Part shown: piece by piece, positions 1 through 10,515 of the stretch
Layout: each line of letters opens with the position of its first letter
Position numbering within the stretch: position 1 is the stretch's first letter
Origin: Mesostigma viride
Taxonomy: Eukaryota > Streptophyta > Mesostigmatophyceae > Mesostigmatales > Mesostigmataceae
Direction of reading: 5' to 3'
Length of the DNA: 64,000 nucleotides
NCBI GenBank assembly: GCA_009746045.1
Contig: RPFO01000027.1
Span: 1,436,976-1,500,975, forward strand
The notes under the pieces: generated by a model
What the model saw: only the letters and a program-made list of their open reading frames with translations
Told to the model about the DNA's origin: nothing
Databases searched by the model: none
Made by a program: the position numbers and the translations under genes

Positions 1-1500
1 GTTCGCGATCACTAGGCCAGGGGCATGGCCTGCAATGCTAGCAAAGCGGGCACGTGCCTGGCACATAGCATAATCCACTACAATAATAAACGGGTACGGC
101 AACGTACATGACGCCAACCCTGCCAGACGCCGGTCTGCAGTGGACATGGCGGGTACGTGAAGCCGTGTTGAGTGCACACTGAAGTGGTCAACCCCTCATA
201 CAGTGTGCGGATGATGGTAATCAGGGGCCGGGTGGAGACGCGAGCGCGAGCAAGAATAGCCCATAGAGCAGCCCAGAGTACAGAATCAAAAGCCTTGATG
301 AAGTCGATGAAGATCAGGATGGCGGGAAGCTCACCAGGTTGCAGGAGAGCAATTTCCTCGAGAAGAGGCGGCGCGCGACGAAGATGGCAATTGATGACGG
401 TGAACATTGCGCTCAGGAAAAAAGCCCATTTGACTCTCCCCAAGGTGACGGTCGAGAGCAGGCCGAAGGCGGTTGAGGATCATGCACATGAACAACTTGA
501 GTGCGGCGCTCTGGATGCAGACTCCGCGGTAGTTGGCGCCGGGGGTCCTCAGGGGAACCTTTGTTTTTGTACAGCATAATACGGTAGCAGTGCTGCCACT
601 CAGGAATCGGCGGTGCGTCGGCAAGCAGGATCGATCCGGTTGCAGACGTCAAGCAGGAACCGGCCGTGAGCGCCGTCAGCTTAATCACCGGGGCGGGGCC
701 GGAGCTGGTCAGGCCGGTCGAAATTAAGGCGGCGTAGAAGCGGAGTTGCTTGGCGGCGGTGCTCAGCTCGAGCTCGGTGAACGGCGGTAGCTCATTGGAG
801 TCGGCCAGCGGTTCCCGGTCAGGGCCGGGTACATGTAGTAGTCCTGCTCACCTGCGGGCGGCGTGGGCGGCGCAGGGACGCCCGCAGGCGCAAGGCGCAC
901 GGCCGCCAGAGGGCCAAGCGGCGGAGGCGGTGGGGGGGCGCCGAGCAGCCGGGACTGGGAGGAATACCACTGGTCGGTCAACTGAGCTGCTGCTGTGGTG
1001 AGCCAGAGAGCATCCGCAGCGCCGGCTGCGCGCCGCCAGCGGCCGGGCCATTGGGCGCGACCGTCCAGGCGTACTTGCCGTGCTGGTCCTTGAGGTGGGC
1101 GAAGTACTCGCGGACATGGAGGTCCTTCTGTAGCTCCTTGGTCGCCTGCCGCGGATGGCCGAGTGGTATTCGGCTTTGAGGCTGGCGTAGCGGGCAGGGT
1201 CGCGGTTGCATGTCGCGCAGGGCTTGCCGAGCCTGGATGACGGCAGGGCCGGAGCCGGTGCAGGCTGGTGAAGCGGGGCGGGCGGCGGGGGGGCAGCAGG
1301 TCCCTGGCCGCGGGCAGCTTGCCAGCGAGGTGCCGAAGGGCCGATGCTGGGCCAGCCGAGCGGGCAGCTGGGCGTGGCTGGCTGGGATGTCCAGCGTGTC
1401 GACGAACTCCTCTGCCGCGCGCTTGTGGGCGCGTTTTTCAGGGAAGTCCTCCAGAGCGGCGTCAGATTTCTCAAGCAACTGCAGTGTGCGCAAATCAGGT
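1..1500 (-). pseudogene. LINE (non-LTR) reverse transcriptase fragment, frameshifted
   Basis: Reading the minus strand, three overlapping frames carry pieces of a non-LTR reverse transcriptase. The piece at 624-331 contains the RT entry block (PGANYRGVCIQSA, then ILNRLRPAL). The piece at 443-78 contains FIDFIKAFDSVLW, the aspartate-bearing motif A of LINE RTs. The pieces lie in different frames, so the copy has indels and cannot make a protein. A further open stretch (1493-978) has no recognisable motif but lies where the linker between endonuclease and RT is expected. The YxDD motif is not seen and would lie left of position 1. This may be the 5' side of the LINE family whose 3' ends lie at 8.7, 22.5 and 46.8 kb, but no overlap proves this. 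Confidence 0.7.
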
Positions 1501-1530
1501 GGTGCTACGCGCTTACGACTAGTGCGAGGG

Positions 1531-2010
1531 GATGCTGGTTGTCTCTTTGATACATGATGAGAGAACTATTTCATTCATATTCGTCATCCTGAACGACTCG
1601 AACACGCGGACAAGATAACGGCAGGCTAAAGCTACCATGGTCCGGAATCTCCCAATTTCTGGCCTGCGCTGGTCGCCTCCTTGATGATGAGAGAACTATA
1701 TACATTCGCTGCGCTTATACCAATTGATTAATTATTTACACCAAGGCATGCAAAAAGTGCAGGCACGAGGTAGTACGGAGAATCCGGATCATGCATGGTA
1801 GCTTGAGCCCAGCTATTACCTTATCGAGGAGACAACCAGCGCAGGCCAGAAACTATCAGGAGAATCCAGACCATCAGTGGGAGCTCGAGCCTGCCGTTAT
1901 CTTTTCCGCGTTTTCGAGTCGTTCAGTCGATGATATGAATGGAGGTGGAAATGTGTAGCCTTGTTCATTGAAATTATGGCTGGCGTACATGTTGAGGACT
2001 CGACAATTAC
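1531..2010. repeat. Clustered 3' ends of a Penelope-like retroelement family
   Basis: Three short copies of one dispersed terminal sequence occur here. At 1531-1549 the last bases (GCTGGTTGTCTCTTTGAT) appear on the plus strand. At about 1590-1675 a longer plus-strand copy ends in CCTGCGCTGGTCGCCTCCTTG. At about 1824-2010 a minus-strand copy starts GAGACAACCAGCGCAGGCC. They match the 3' end of the RT-bearing element at 39,805-40,990. No coding capacity is present. The rest of 1,500-2,600 shows no gene. Confidence 0.6.
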
Positions 2011-2608
2011 CTTATCCACGTAATTGTCGAGTTGTCGATCGAGGATGATGGAAATGAATGGCCATGCTGAGGTGGAATTATGTGGCGCGATGTACATTCA
2101 AAGTTCTCTCATACTACAATACAGCGCTTACATTCGTACTAGACAGATAAATCAAAATTATTAATCGATTCTTTTCCTTGTCTAGTGGTAGCTAGAGGCA
2201 ATCAAAACGTTTTGATTGCCTTGCCGGTAACAAATACAATTTGAGTTGACTTGACTTGTTTGGCACCCAGGCCTACGTACCTAAAAATACATTATTAAGT
2301 GAGACAACTATTCCTGGACGCATGAGCCTGGATCCAACGTCATGGAATTAAGGAGTAGGGTAGTTGTCTGAGAGGAAAGACGCGAAGACCGCGGGAGCGG
2401 CGTGGCTGTCTGTAGGAAGGCTGCATGGAGGGAGACACATGGTAACAAACCAAAAAGGTTTATAGAAAAAAAAAAACTAAGAAGGAAAAAGAGAACACAC
2501 ACACATGAAGGGGTTATTGACACATGGCCAATATCCTGTGAAACACTGATAAAAAATTCTGATCTGCTAACCAAGTAGCAGCTGCCCAGGCCTGCGCCGG
2601 GCAGGCAA

Positions 2609-3961
2609 TCATAAGTAGTTGATGGGGGTGACATTCCCTTGAGGTTGAGGCCACACGTGTACCCCTGCCGGCGGCTGCTGCCCCCCCCTAGCAGGTGCCA
2701 CCTGGCGCCCGGCGTGACTGCCAGCTGGGGCTGTCGCGGCTGGCTGAATGCCTGCGGGTGGCCCAGCAGCGGGCGGGGAACCGTGTCCTGGCGGTGACGA
2801 CGTCATGGCCATGACTTGTGCGGGCGGGGGCTCCTGCTGCACCACGACTTGCCGGTGGCTGGGTGGTGGCACGCTTCCTCGCGTCGTGTACCCCAGCCGC
2901 CGCAGCTCACGTTTCTCCTGCGAGATCGCGCAGCAGGGGCAGCAGCAGTGGTAGGCCAGGTCCTCTGGCAGGGACCCCTCCAGGGACAGCCGCTGGCGCA
3001 TGTCCGCGCGCGTGCGCGTCGGGTACGCGCACCCCGCGGCGACAAGTGTCGGGAGGCAGAACACGCCGATCCCGAAGAAGACTGTGCACACAATGCCGAG
3101 GAGCCACATGGCGGGGAAGGAGATGGACCACAGCCAGCACGCGTGACACTTGTCGACGCCAGAGACTATCTCCGTATTCTTCCCGAACATCCAGCAGGGG
3201 CACAGGGACGCCTCGCAGCAGTGGGTGCAGTCGCCACCCTCGTTCGTCTCGCAGCAACCCATCAGGGAGGAGGCCCAGGGGGTCGTCAGCACAGTGAGGA
3301 TCCCTGGGCCGCCCGCAGGCGTGTTCAGATAAGTTGATGAGGGTTGGTATATAGTATCCGACGAATTGCCCCCCGGCATCGACCCTGCGGACCCTGGCCC
3401 GGCCCCGTTGGGAGGCGGGGTTGGGGCGGCGTGGGACAATGTGCTCGGTACTGATTGGTGCCCAGGGTTGTTTATCGAGGGCTGGCGTTGATGGGTAGTT
3501 GAGGTTGCGGTATCCGCGGCCGGCATTTGCTGGAAAGTACTACCGGCGCCGGCCGGCTGTTGCATGGTTGTGATCGGTTGCATCTGGCCTGCAGGGAAAG
3601 CCCCTGGAGGACCGTGTTGCGCAGGATCGACCGGAACCATGTAGAAGTATTGCTGCACGGGCTCGCCAGCGGGGGTCGATGATTGCGGTCCTGACGCCGG
3701 GTTGGGATGAGGTGGTGGAATGGCTGCGACGGACACGATACTATACTGCGAGGCGAATTGCGCCGGCGCCGGGATGAACTGTACCGATGTCTGCTGTGCA
3801 AGGAGAGCAGACTCCGGACTACCGCTAGGAGCAGACGGAGCCCAAGCGGCCGACATTGCCGGCTGTGCCGCGGATCGGTCCGCCATGTTCGTCACAGCCG
3901 GAATCATTGGAGCGTGCCCAGGACGGTGTTTGACGGGGGAAACCTGTTTGCGACTGGCCAT
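2609..3961 (-). CDS. PLAC8-family cysteine-rich membrane protein (450 aa)
   Basis: Single uninterrupted ORF from ATG (3961-3959) to TGA (2611-2609). Residues 1-225 are low-complexity and rich in Pro, Ala, Gln and Ser. Residues about 229-352 form a PLAC8 domain: GCCETNEGGDC, then CCEASLCPCWMFGKN, a hydrophobic segment (about 284-310) and CCCPCCAISQEKREL. The C-terminal 95 residues are again Pro/Gly/Ala rich and probably disordered. PLAC8 proteins (plant PCR/FW2.2-like and animal PLAC8/cornifelin) are membrane-associated and linked to cell-size control or divalent-metal handling; which applies here cannot be told. The long disordered N-terminus is unusual, since many family members are only 100-200 aa. 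No intron is needed. The intact frame amid repeats suggests a functional host gene. Confidence 0.85.
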   Translation of the reverse strand: MASRKQVSPVKHRPGHAPMIPAVTNMADRSAAQPAMSAAWAPSAPSGSPESALLAQQTSVQFIPAPAQFASQYSIVSVAAIPPPHPNPASGPQSSTPAGEPVQQYFYMVPVDPAQHGPPGAFPAGQMQPITTMQQPAGAGSTFQQMPAADTATSTTHQRQPSINNPGHQSVPSTLSHAAPTPPPNGAGPGSAGSMPGGNSSDTIYQPSSTYLNTPAGGPGILTVLTTPWASSLMGCCETNEGGDCTHCCEASLCPCWMFGKNTEIVSGVDKCHACWLWSISFPAMWLLGIVCTVFFGIGVFCLPTLVAAGCAYPTRTRADMRQRLSLEGSLPEDLAYHCCCPCCAISQEKRELRRLGYTTRGSVPPPSHRQVVVQQEPPPAQVMAMTSSPPGHGSPPAAGPPAGIQPAATAPAGSHAGRQVAPARGGQQPPAGVHVWPQPQGNVTPINYL

Positions 3962-4197
3962 GGACTCTGGCGTATTGGGCGGTTGCCAATTGGCAAAATT
4001 GAAACTGCGACCGGCCCTCTACAGCAGTGACTCATCGCATTTTCTGATTTTCACGACTTCCGGCTTGGTTGCAAACCCGTCACGTTAAATAACCGGTGAA
4101 TGCGAGAACTGGGCGCTCTGGGAGGCTACAAAGGCCCACACCGCAACACGCAGCTGTCCCGGCATTCTGTTGACTTTCTGTTGTATAGCGGAGGGCC

Positions 4198-4440
4198 CGA
4201 TATTTCGGGGAAATGGGTATATTTTATTAGCCAATTATGGACCAAAGAGGTGAGAGGGGAAATGAGTATCAGCGAATCCTAATGAAGGTGGGCACACACA
4301 CGTGTGGCGGTGACAGGTGAAAGGCTAATTAGGGCGCGTGATATTATTTTTTTTCGGGGAAATGGGTACATTTATTATCCAATGATGGCCCAGAGATGTG
4401 AAATGGGGTCACATGAGTATCAGCAAATCCTAAATGAAGG
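4198..4440. repeat. Direct repeat of about 90 bp, two diverged copies
   Basis: The segment at about 4198-4285 (TTTCGGGGAAATGGGTA… to AGTATCAGCGAATCCTAA) recurs at about 4355-4440 with substitutions and small indels. No ORF is conserved across it. The interval 3,962-5,300 otherwise shows no gene. Confidence 0.65.
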
Positions 4441-4518
4441 TACTGTATGCCACAAACCGGATATCCAACTATCTATATAGCATCCCCCCCCCCTTACTGT
4501 AATAAGCTTGTTATTATA

Positions 4519-4633
4519 CTTAGTTGTTGTTTGTTGTTGTTGTTGTTTCCAACGCCGCCCAAGGGTTATACTTAGTATTAGGTGCTGTGACGTGTGCGGC
4601 GTGGGACACGACAACAACAACAACAACAACAAA
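4519..4633. repeat. (GTT)n … (AAC)n inverted microsatellite pair
   Basis: A TTG-rich tract (4519-4550) is followed about 60 bp later by a CAA tract (4610-4633). The two are complementary and could pair into a hairpin of about 20 bp. The loop contains GCCGCCCAAGG and GTGTGCGGCGTGGG. No gene is seen. Confidence 0.6.
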
Positions 4634-5327
4634 TGTGACGTGTACGGGTACATCATCAGAGACACCCGCGCCGGTGACTGGTTAGGCTATAGTGACCCCC
4701 ACAGTGTCAGCATGACTTCCTGGACTGTTGTGATCGAATCTCGAGATTCGAAAGCACCTTTGCCAGGCAGCTTTTCATGAAGGATGCACCTGCAGAAAGG
4801 GCTGGCAGAAATGATTAGATCCACAACAGGTACTGACTCCAGGGATTCAACTTACTAACTAACTACTGTACTGGGATTCAACTACAGTAAAGTAACTAAC
4901 TACTGTAACTGACTCCAGAGCCCGCACGGTAAGCATACTGTAAGACCCGTTCACGACGAGATAGGCAATTGTGTCGACGAGATCGAGGCAATTTTGAGGT
5001 GCACCATGGTGCAACGACGATAGTACATAGATTCTCCGTGCACATTACGATGATAGATCTTCCGATGATAGTTGAGTTGAGTTGACGTGCACCATTTTAA
5101 TAGAGGCGAAAGCCGTGGATTGATCGTGACTGAGTCGACATTGCCGCCGGCCCGCCCGCGGTACACGCCATTCCAGGCCTCCCGTCTCGGAAGGGAATGG
5201 CCGGTATTATATAGAACGGGTCGTTTCGCGTTTGCTGAGTTTGGGTGATGAATTCCCCTTCTGTGGGGGATTTTCAAGGCATTGCTGGCGAAAGGCGTAC
5301 TAGTAATTGATCCGACAGATTGCGAAT

Positions 5328-5455
5328 ATGGCGACTAGTACTAGCCCGCGTTTGTCCTGGATTCTGGGTTCAATCTTCGTATGCTTTCTGCGGCTAGGGG
5401 CAGCTTTCGAAGACGCCTTTAGAACGAGTCCCTCGAGAAAGCTGTTGGAAGCAGG
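5328..5455 (+). CDS. Probable first coding exon: signal-peptide N-terminus
   Basis: From ATG at 5328 the frame reads MATSTSPRLSWILGSIFVC then a hydrophobic run to LGAAFEDAF. This has the shape of a secretory signal peptide (short polar start, hydrophobic core WILGSIFVCFLRLGAA). After RKLLEA the sequence is GCAG|GTAATT, a good 5' splice site, and the reading frame loses protein-like character beyond it. Orientation and spacing suggest it may be the start of the gene whose transmembrane terminal exon is at about 6846-7170. Middle exons were not identified. This is inferred from sequence features only. Confidence 0.4.
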
Positions 5456-6254
5456 TAATTGCGCCCCTGGTAGGCCCATGATGCGGATCTTGGCACTGTC
5501 ACGCGTGTCATCTTGAAAAGGACGCTTGATGCTGTTTGCTTTGACTTACATGCCGATTTCCCTAGCAGAACTGACTAGCCAGCCCAACTGTACACCTAGC
5601 TCTGGCGTCGTGGTCCAAAAGGGCCGGGGTGCTTCCCTGGAACTATTGTGCATTGTTGTGTTGCCGGCTTGCCGCAGGGTAACTAAAAGGGTACAATTTA
5701 GTAGAATGCAAATTGCGTGCAGCGCGCCGAACCCAAGTGCCCACCGGTTTTGGTTGATGCAGAGTCCAAATACATAAATCTTCGCCAGTTAGTTAAGCCA
5801 GCAGTTATTCTATGATAAGCTCCCCTACCGCTCCGTGCCAATCACGCACCGACACGTGCGCACTGCCCTCAGCTCTTTGTCCCAGGCACAACGTACTGTG
5901 GCGCCCAAAGCCTTCTTTATTAAGCCGACTCAATAACCGTGCCGTTTGTGGAGGACCTTTTGCTCCTCAACTGCGTAAATCTTAAATGGGATACGTGTTA
6001 CGAGTAAAAGATGGTGTGACTATTACCTCTTTTATTATACTTACTGCAACACCAAGTTTCGCAAGAGTGCGTTATGTGCTTCCATAGTACCTTCCAGAGA
6101 TTTTAGAAGGGGAGGGGGCTCATCGCAAGGCATTCCTCGCATATCAATCCGTACCAATAGACCAGGTCTGGGGCCACCGACCAACGATATAACAAGAATA
6201 TCTATAGAATATTTTCGTTCCATTCCGTTCCGAAAGGGCCTGCCCTCGCAAAGC

Positions 6255-6650
6255 CTGCCATGTGTACTAGTACCAACCAATATCCGTGTGCCAGTACCAA
6301 CCAATATACGTGTGCCAGTACCAACCAATATACGTAACCTAGTACTACGTATCTTACATCTTGTTCACGCCTCGCGCTCCTTGTTCTTGTGCTGCCCCTC
6401 ACTCCTCGTTCTTGTGCTGCCCCTCACTCCTCGTTCTTGTGCTGCCCCTCACTCCTCGTTCTTGTGCTGCCCCTCGCTCCTATTTCTTGTGCTACCCCTC
6501 AATCCTTGTTGTTGCGCTACCACCCCTCACTCCTTGTTGTTGCGCTACCACCCCTCACTCCCTTGTTCTTGTGCTACCCCTCACTCCTTGCTCTTGCTGC
6601 TGTCCCCTCACTCCTCGTTCTTGCTGCTAGCATCCCCTCGGCATCCTCTC
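6255..6650 (+). repeat. Two adjacent minisatellites (24- to 26-bp units)
   Basis: At about 6260-6335 a 24-bp unit (CCAGTACCAACCAATATACG and variants) is repeated three times. From about 6375 to 6640 a unit of about 24-26 bp (containing CACTCCTCGTTCTTGTGCTG) is repeated roughly ten times with increasing divergence to the right. Long apparent ORFs here are a by-product of the unit length being a multiple of three. It sits between the putative signal-peptide and transmembrane exons, so it may be intronic. Confidence 0.75.
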
Positions 6651-6845
6651 ATTCGACCCTGCCAAAATGGTTTCCAGTTTCATCTAATCATCCCCGTGCT
6701 TCTGCCTGTCAAAGTGTACTACCTGTCAAAGCGTTCTACCTATCAGAATGGTCTCACAATAAAAATGTTATAACTATCAGAATGTTTCACCCCTGCTTCC
6801 ATGGGCCCCCCACCATGCTCTCCGCCCTTCATCCCCTCCACCAGA

Positions 6846-7170
6846 CAGCACGCTGGACCCAGGCCCGCCCTCAGACAACCCTGCCCAGATACTAACGTCC
6901 TCATCAACCCAGGAGGTCGGGGACGGCGGTGATAATCTATCAGAGGGTTCGGTGATCGGGATTCTTGTTGGCTCCGGCGTGGGCCTTATACTGGCGTGCT
7001 CGGCGCTCGTGTACGCCCTCGTCCTGAGGCACCGCAAGGCGGGGGAGAAGCAGATCAAGGAGCTCAACACGATCGGGCCCCAGTCTCCCGGCACTGCTCC
7101 TGTCAACGTCACCGCGCCCTCCCGGACGATGCCCTCCATGCCCGTGTTCAACGCGTCGTACGTCACCTAG
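6846..7170 (+). CDS. Terminal exon of a single-pass membrane protein (partial)
   Basis: The frame is open from a possible 3' splice site (CTCCACCAG, about 6845) to the TAG at 7168-7170. It encodes an acidic/polar stretch with Ser, Pro and Gly. This is followed by one strong transmembrane helix (VIGILVGSGVGLILACSALV, then YALVL) and the basic stop-transfer residues RHRKAGEK. A cytoplasmic tail of about 45 residues ends FNASYVT. The arrangement predicts a type I membrane protein with a short cytoplasmic tail. The ectodomain is not identified, so no function is offered. The 3' end of the exon is copied in tandem just downstream (7245-7370). Confidence 0.5.
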
Positions 7171-7370
7171 TGCGTCGGGCGGCACAGCAGAATTAATGGA
7201 GGAATAAATATTGTTTAATTCTGGCGTCTGCCGAGGGGCAGCCCATGCCTGTGTTCTACGCGTCGTACGTCGCCTAGCGCGTCGGCCGGCGCAGTTTAAT
7301 TCTTCTGGCGTCCGAGAAGGGGCTGCCCATGCCCATGTTCATGCCCATCGTAATAATGTCGCCTAGTGCA
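7138..7370 (+). repeat. Tandem copies of a gene's C-terminal coding tail
   Basis: The sequence encoding the last residues plus stop of the membrane-protein exon (7138-7187) recurs at 7245-7294, with Tyr replacing Asn before ASYV and the stop retained. It recurs again, more degenerate, at 7329-7370. The intervening bases (TTTAATTCTGGCGTC…) are also shared between copies. Period is about 80-107 bp. Confidence 0.65.
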
Positions 7371-8330
7371 TAACTTGGGCGAGTCAAGCTAAAATCTGCC
7401 GTGGCTTTGCAAGGCGATGTTTTGCCATCGCTATTAAACGTCTCTGCGAGGGCCACCGGCTGGCATTTGGTAGCAGTGGCGACGTATCTCCATCGTACAG
7501 TCACGTGGATAAAAATTCACGTCAATCTAACCCCTAGACTCTAATTGTCGCGGTGGCCATGTTTCTGGGCTGGGGTCGGATGCGTTGGCATCATGCAGGA
7601 CCGCCTCTGTGATTGGGGAGGCCGGGCTGCACCACAATGGGCTATTTATCTTAAGTGAGACAACTATCCGCAAGGCTTATTGTATGCACGAGCCATTTAA
7701 TTGCTAGTAGATGCGGGTGGCAGAAGGGCGTTATTATCGGAGCAAAGGAGATGCGGATGGTTGCCGAGTTGCCGAGGTCTACCCATCCTGCCATCACTAC
7801 AGCACATCATTGCACGTCCCCGTCATGGGATCGCTCACATTATGGAAATGCTCTGTGGTGAACGAAACGGGGGCGGCATCCATCTTCAGCGGCGGCCATG
7901 CCACTCTCACTGATCCATCATTGCCTGGTTGGTTTCTAAATTTAGTTAGTGGGTGGTAGGTTCAGTAGATGATTCCTGCCATGAGGCCCTCGATGTGCGT
8001 AGTGATCTGTGGTTAGAAGCAAGTGCTTAATTCCTGTTGCAATGGACGCAGTCGACAAGCGGGCGCTGCCATGTATGACGGGAACACCAGGGCCTGTTCC
8101 TAGGTGACTTTTGACATGTTGTTGCTCCAAAAGCCCCATGGGCTTGGGCATGTGTTATTTTATTTTTTTATTTTTATATGTTTATTCTTTTTCTTTTAGG
8201 CCAGTTGGCGCCTGGCCACGTGCCAGACATGGAAAACTTTGTCATCACTTGGCTGAGCATGGGGCTGAGCTGTATCTGTCAGGTTAGTTTTCGTGTGCCA
8301 TTGATGCAGGGCTTCTGGGACTATCCGTAC
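7371..8330. other. Interval without recognised genes
   Basis: Only short frames occur. A small motif TTAAGTGAGACAACTAT at about 7653 is shared with about 2296. The tract TTTTATTTTTTTATTTTTAT…TTCTTTTAG at 8157-8200 resembles a pyrimidine-rich 3' splice site and may precede the exon noted at 8313-8554. Confidence 0.4.
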
Positions 8331-8554
8331 TCCGCGCCCGCATGATTGACAAGGAGAAATGGGCTGCCATCTGCGATAAGCACCTTCCTGAGGGGTATGC
8401 TCCTGTTTTCTCCCCACGGGCCCCGCGGCCCGTTGCTAGCCAGGGTAGAAGTCCGCAGGTGGAGGTTATTGGCCCTGAGGATAGCCGCTACACAACCGCC
8501 TCGTCTGCCATTACAGTAGAGGACAACTCGGATGAGGATTACATCCCCATCTAG
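8313..8554 (+). CDS. Hypothetical terminal exon, acidic C-terminus
   Basis: A frame open after a possible AG acceptor near 8312 encodes about 80 residues, including KEKWAAICDKHLPEGYAPVF, then a Pro/Arg/Ser-rich section and the acidic end VEDNSDEDYIPI before TAG at 8552-8554. I do not recognise the family. It could be a host exon or the gag tail of a retroelement. Codon-like composition and the lack of other long frames nearby are the only support. Confidence 0.3.
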
Positions 8555-8657
8555 TGCTTAATGGTTGGGGAATGATGCAGACGATATTTGTTTAAACTTT
8601 TGTGTAATTATTTTTTCTAATGAGATAAGCATGGTACTCCGTGGCATGCCTTTGCGC

Positions 8658-9600
8658 ATTAATTAATTAATAGACACGTGACTGCGTCACGTGAGCATAA
8701 GTCCTCAGTGGGAGGGGAACATGGGATGGAATGGATGGTATAAGCTATCTAGGTCCTAGTTACAGGGGTGTGGGCACCGCGGCCCGAATCGCTATGAATG
8801 CCATACTTGGTCACACGCGGAGCCCCCACAGGCTTGGGGGTGGTCTCCTTCATCACTACTTGCCATCTATCCTTGCGCACCATCTGCCTCCATATTACAG
8901 ACAAACCAGGAGGCTGCCCGGGGGTGAGCCCGTCACGTCTAGTGTAGCACATGTCCATGCCGAGTCTATCACGAGAAGTCCACGGGTGGCGGCCCTGCCG
9001 CGCGCGGCCAGGGGCACGCCAGGTGAGGACATATCGCCCAGGCTGGGCGGGCTTGGTGCCAGCTAGTCTATCTGATGTGTCTACCTGATCTGTGCGGGCC
9101 AGGTGCCCGGCTTGGCCCAGGCGCCTGTGCCTAATAATGTGGGAAACATAGGGCAAATCAGCGTACAAATCCTCAGTACTAATGTGCAAACCAAAGGGGA
9201 TGTTAAGGGCCTGGCGCAGCATCTTGGTGACGGCGCCGTCGAGTCGTTGCTCCAGCTCCTGCGTCAGTGCCCACGTCTCGGCGCCGTAGGTCAGGATCGT
9301 CAGAATGACGACCTTGAAGAGGTCACGCTTGACAATCCGGGGTAGGGCGGGGTTGCTCCACCAGCTGCGGTGGTCATGGAGTTGCGCCCACGCCATGCCG
9401 ATCCGTGTCTCACTCGTCAGGTCGTCCTCGCAGTCGGGAAGCCAACTGCCGAGCAGCTTGAAGCGGCCTGAAGGAGGGTAGTTGACCTCCGCATCGTCTA
9501 AGAGGCGGAGTGTGGGTGGGGGCCCTGCCATGCTGAGGGCCAGGGCCTCCGTTTTAGGGCTGATTTCTAGACCAACCGCCCGAGCCTTTGCGCATGACAC
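8658..9600 (-). mobile_element. 5'-truncated LINE: RT C-terminal region, hairpin 3' UTR, (TTAA)n tail
   Basis: The minus-strand ORF 9600-8749 (283 aa) is the region after the catalytic core of a non-LTR reverse transcriptase. It contains LTILTYGAETWALTQELEQR and RRLGQAGHLART, patterns typical of the end of LINE ORF2 (YG.E.W and RR.LGxxGH). No catalytic YxDD is present, so this is a 5'-truncated copy. The 3' UTR ends with a perfect 8-bp stem hairpin (CACGTGAC-TGC-GTCACGTG, 8675-8693) directly beside an (ATTA)n tail at 8658-8674. The same organisation is found at 46,810-47,307. The 5' junction lies near 9,600-9,640 beside CTTACTTACTTAC. Confidence 0.8.
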
Positions 9601-9718
9601 GCAAGTACTTACTTACTTACTTGTGCAATTGATCCCATCTTTAAATCGAAGGCACCCCGTGAAGCGTGGCCTTAACTAAATTGGGGTAACTCTCATTCGA
9701 CCAAATGTCTAGGCATAG

Positions 9719-9723
9719 CCAGA
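9719..9723. other. Target-site duplication of gypsy element A (left)
   Basis: CCAGA directly precedes the 5' LTR and recurs directly after the 3' LTR at 19197-19201. This is a 5-bp TSD as expected for Ty3/gypsy integration. Confidence 0.85.
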
Positions 9724-10501
9724 TGTAACAAGCAAAAATGACTTTGTTGTTACATCCTTTGTTTTGTGAATGTTTGGCTTTTATTCGAGGACTTTTGGAT
9801 CAGTATTGAGAAAGTTATGAGGTTTCTAAGACGACGGTACTTGGAGCTGATACTTTGTCAGCCAACTGATAGGAACCCTCATTGGTCGTGGCCTGATCCA
9901 CGTAGGGTTGTAGTTTGTTGGCTGATACTACTGATAGGAGCCCTCATTGGTCGTGGCCTGATCCACGTGGGGTTGTAGTTTGTTAGTTGGTACTATTGAG
10001 TCTTAAATGCTCCTTTGGGACTTCAGTGCTCACGACAGATTAGATCTCATGGAAAGATTCTGCCAGGCTGTGTGTGGTGTTGTTCTGTTTTGTGTGACTA
10101 GGATGGATACGAAGATCTTGTATAGGATTCCATGGTTCTGATTGGTTCTCTTCAGGCTAAGGTTGGAGCAAGCTCGACAAGCACGTCGATATCAAGGACG
10201 TGGGGTCGCCATTGTTGCTACGTTGGTTTTGATTCACCATGGTATAATAAAGCTTGGCTTTGTTGTCCAATCCATAAGAGCCCCTTGGCTATAGACGTCC
10301 TTCAGTTCCACAGAGGTCGTCTATACACGAGCTTGTCTTTGTGTCTACAAGGGGTTGTGATTCCCTAAATCACGTGCTGTGGAATTTCCATCTCAACGTT
10401 GCTCGGATACTTGAAGTTCTGCGACTCAGGAAAGCAACCCAGGTAAAAGATCTTTCATATTGGACTGTGGATGATGTTGATGATCATTTTTAGTCGTTAC
10501 A
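9724..10501 (+). repeat. 5' LTR of gypsy element A (778 bp)
   Basis: Starts TGTAACAAGC and ends GTCGTTACA. It is nearly identical to 18417-19196; I see two substitutions plus one small indel region near AGATTAGATCT/AGATCTAGGATCT. The first 31 bases form a hairpin (TGTAACAA … TTGTTACA). An internal tandem duplication of about 60 bp (GGTCGTGGCCTGATCCACG twice, 9868-9985) is present in both LTRs. GGTATAATAAAGC near 10239 is a candidate TATA box. Confidence 0.92.
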
Positions 10502-10502
10502 T

Positions 10503-10515
10503 TGGTATCGGAGGA
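10503..10515 (+). promoter_or_regulatory. Primer-binding site of element A
   Basis: TGGTATCGGAGGA begins one base after the 5' LTR. It would pair with a tRNA 3' end …CTCCGATACCA, close to the initiator-Met-type PBS (TGGTATCAGAG) used by many plant LTR elements. Confidence 0.75.

Noticed and set aside
6288-6895. Leu/Pro/Cys-rich ORFs of up to 168 aa
   Set aside because: Produced by the 24-26-bp minisatellite; unit length is close to a multiple of three, keeping frames open.
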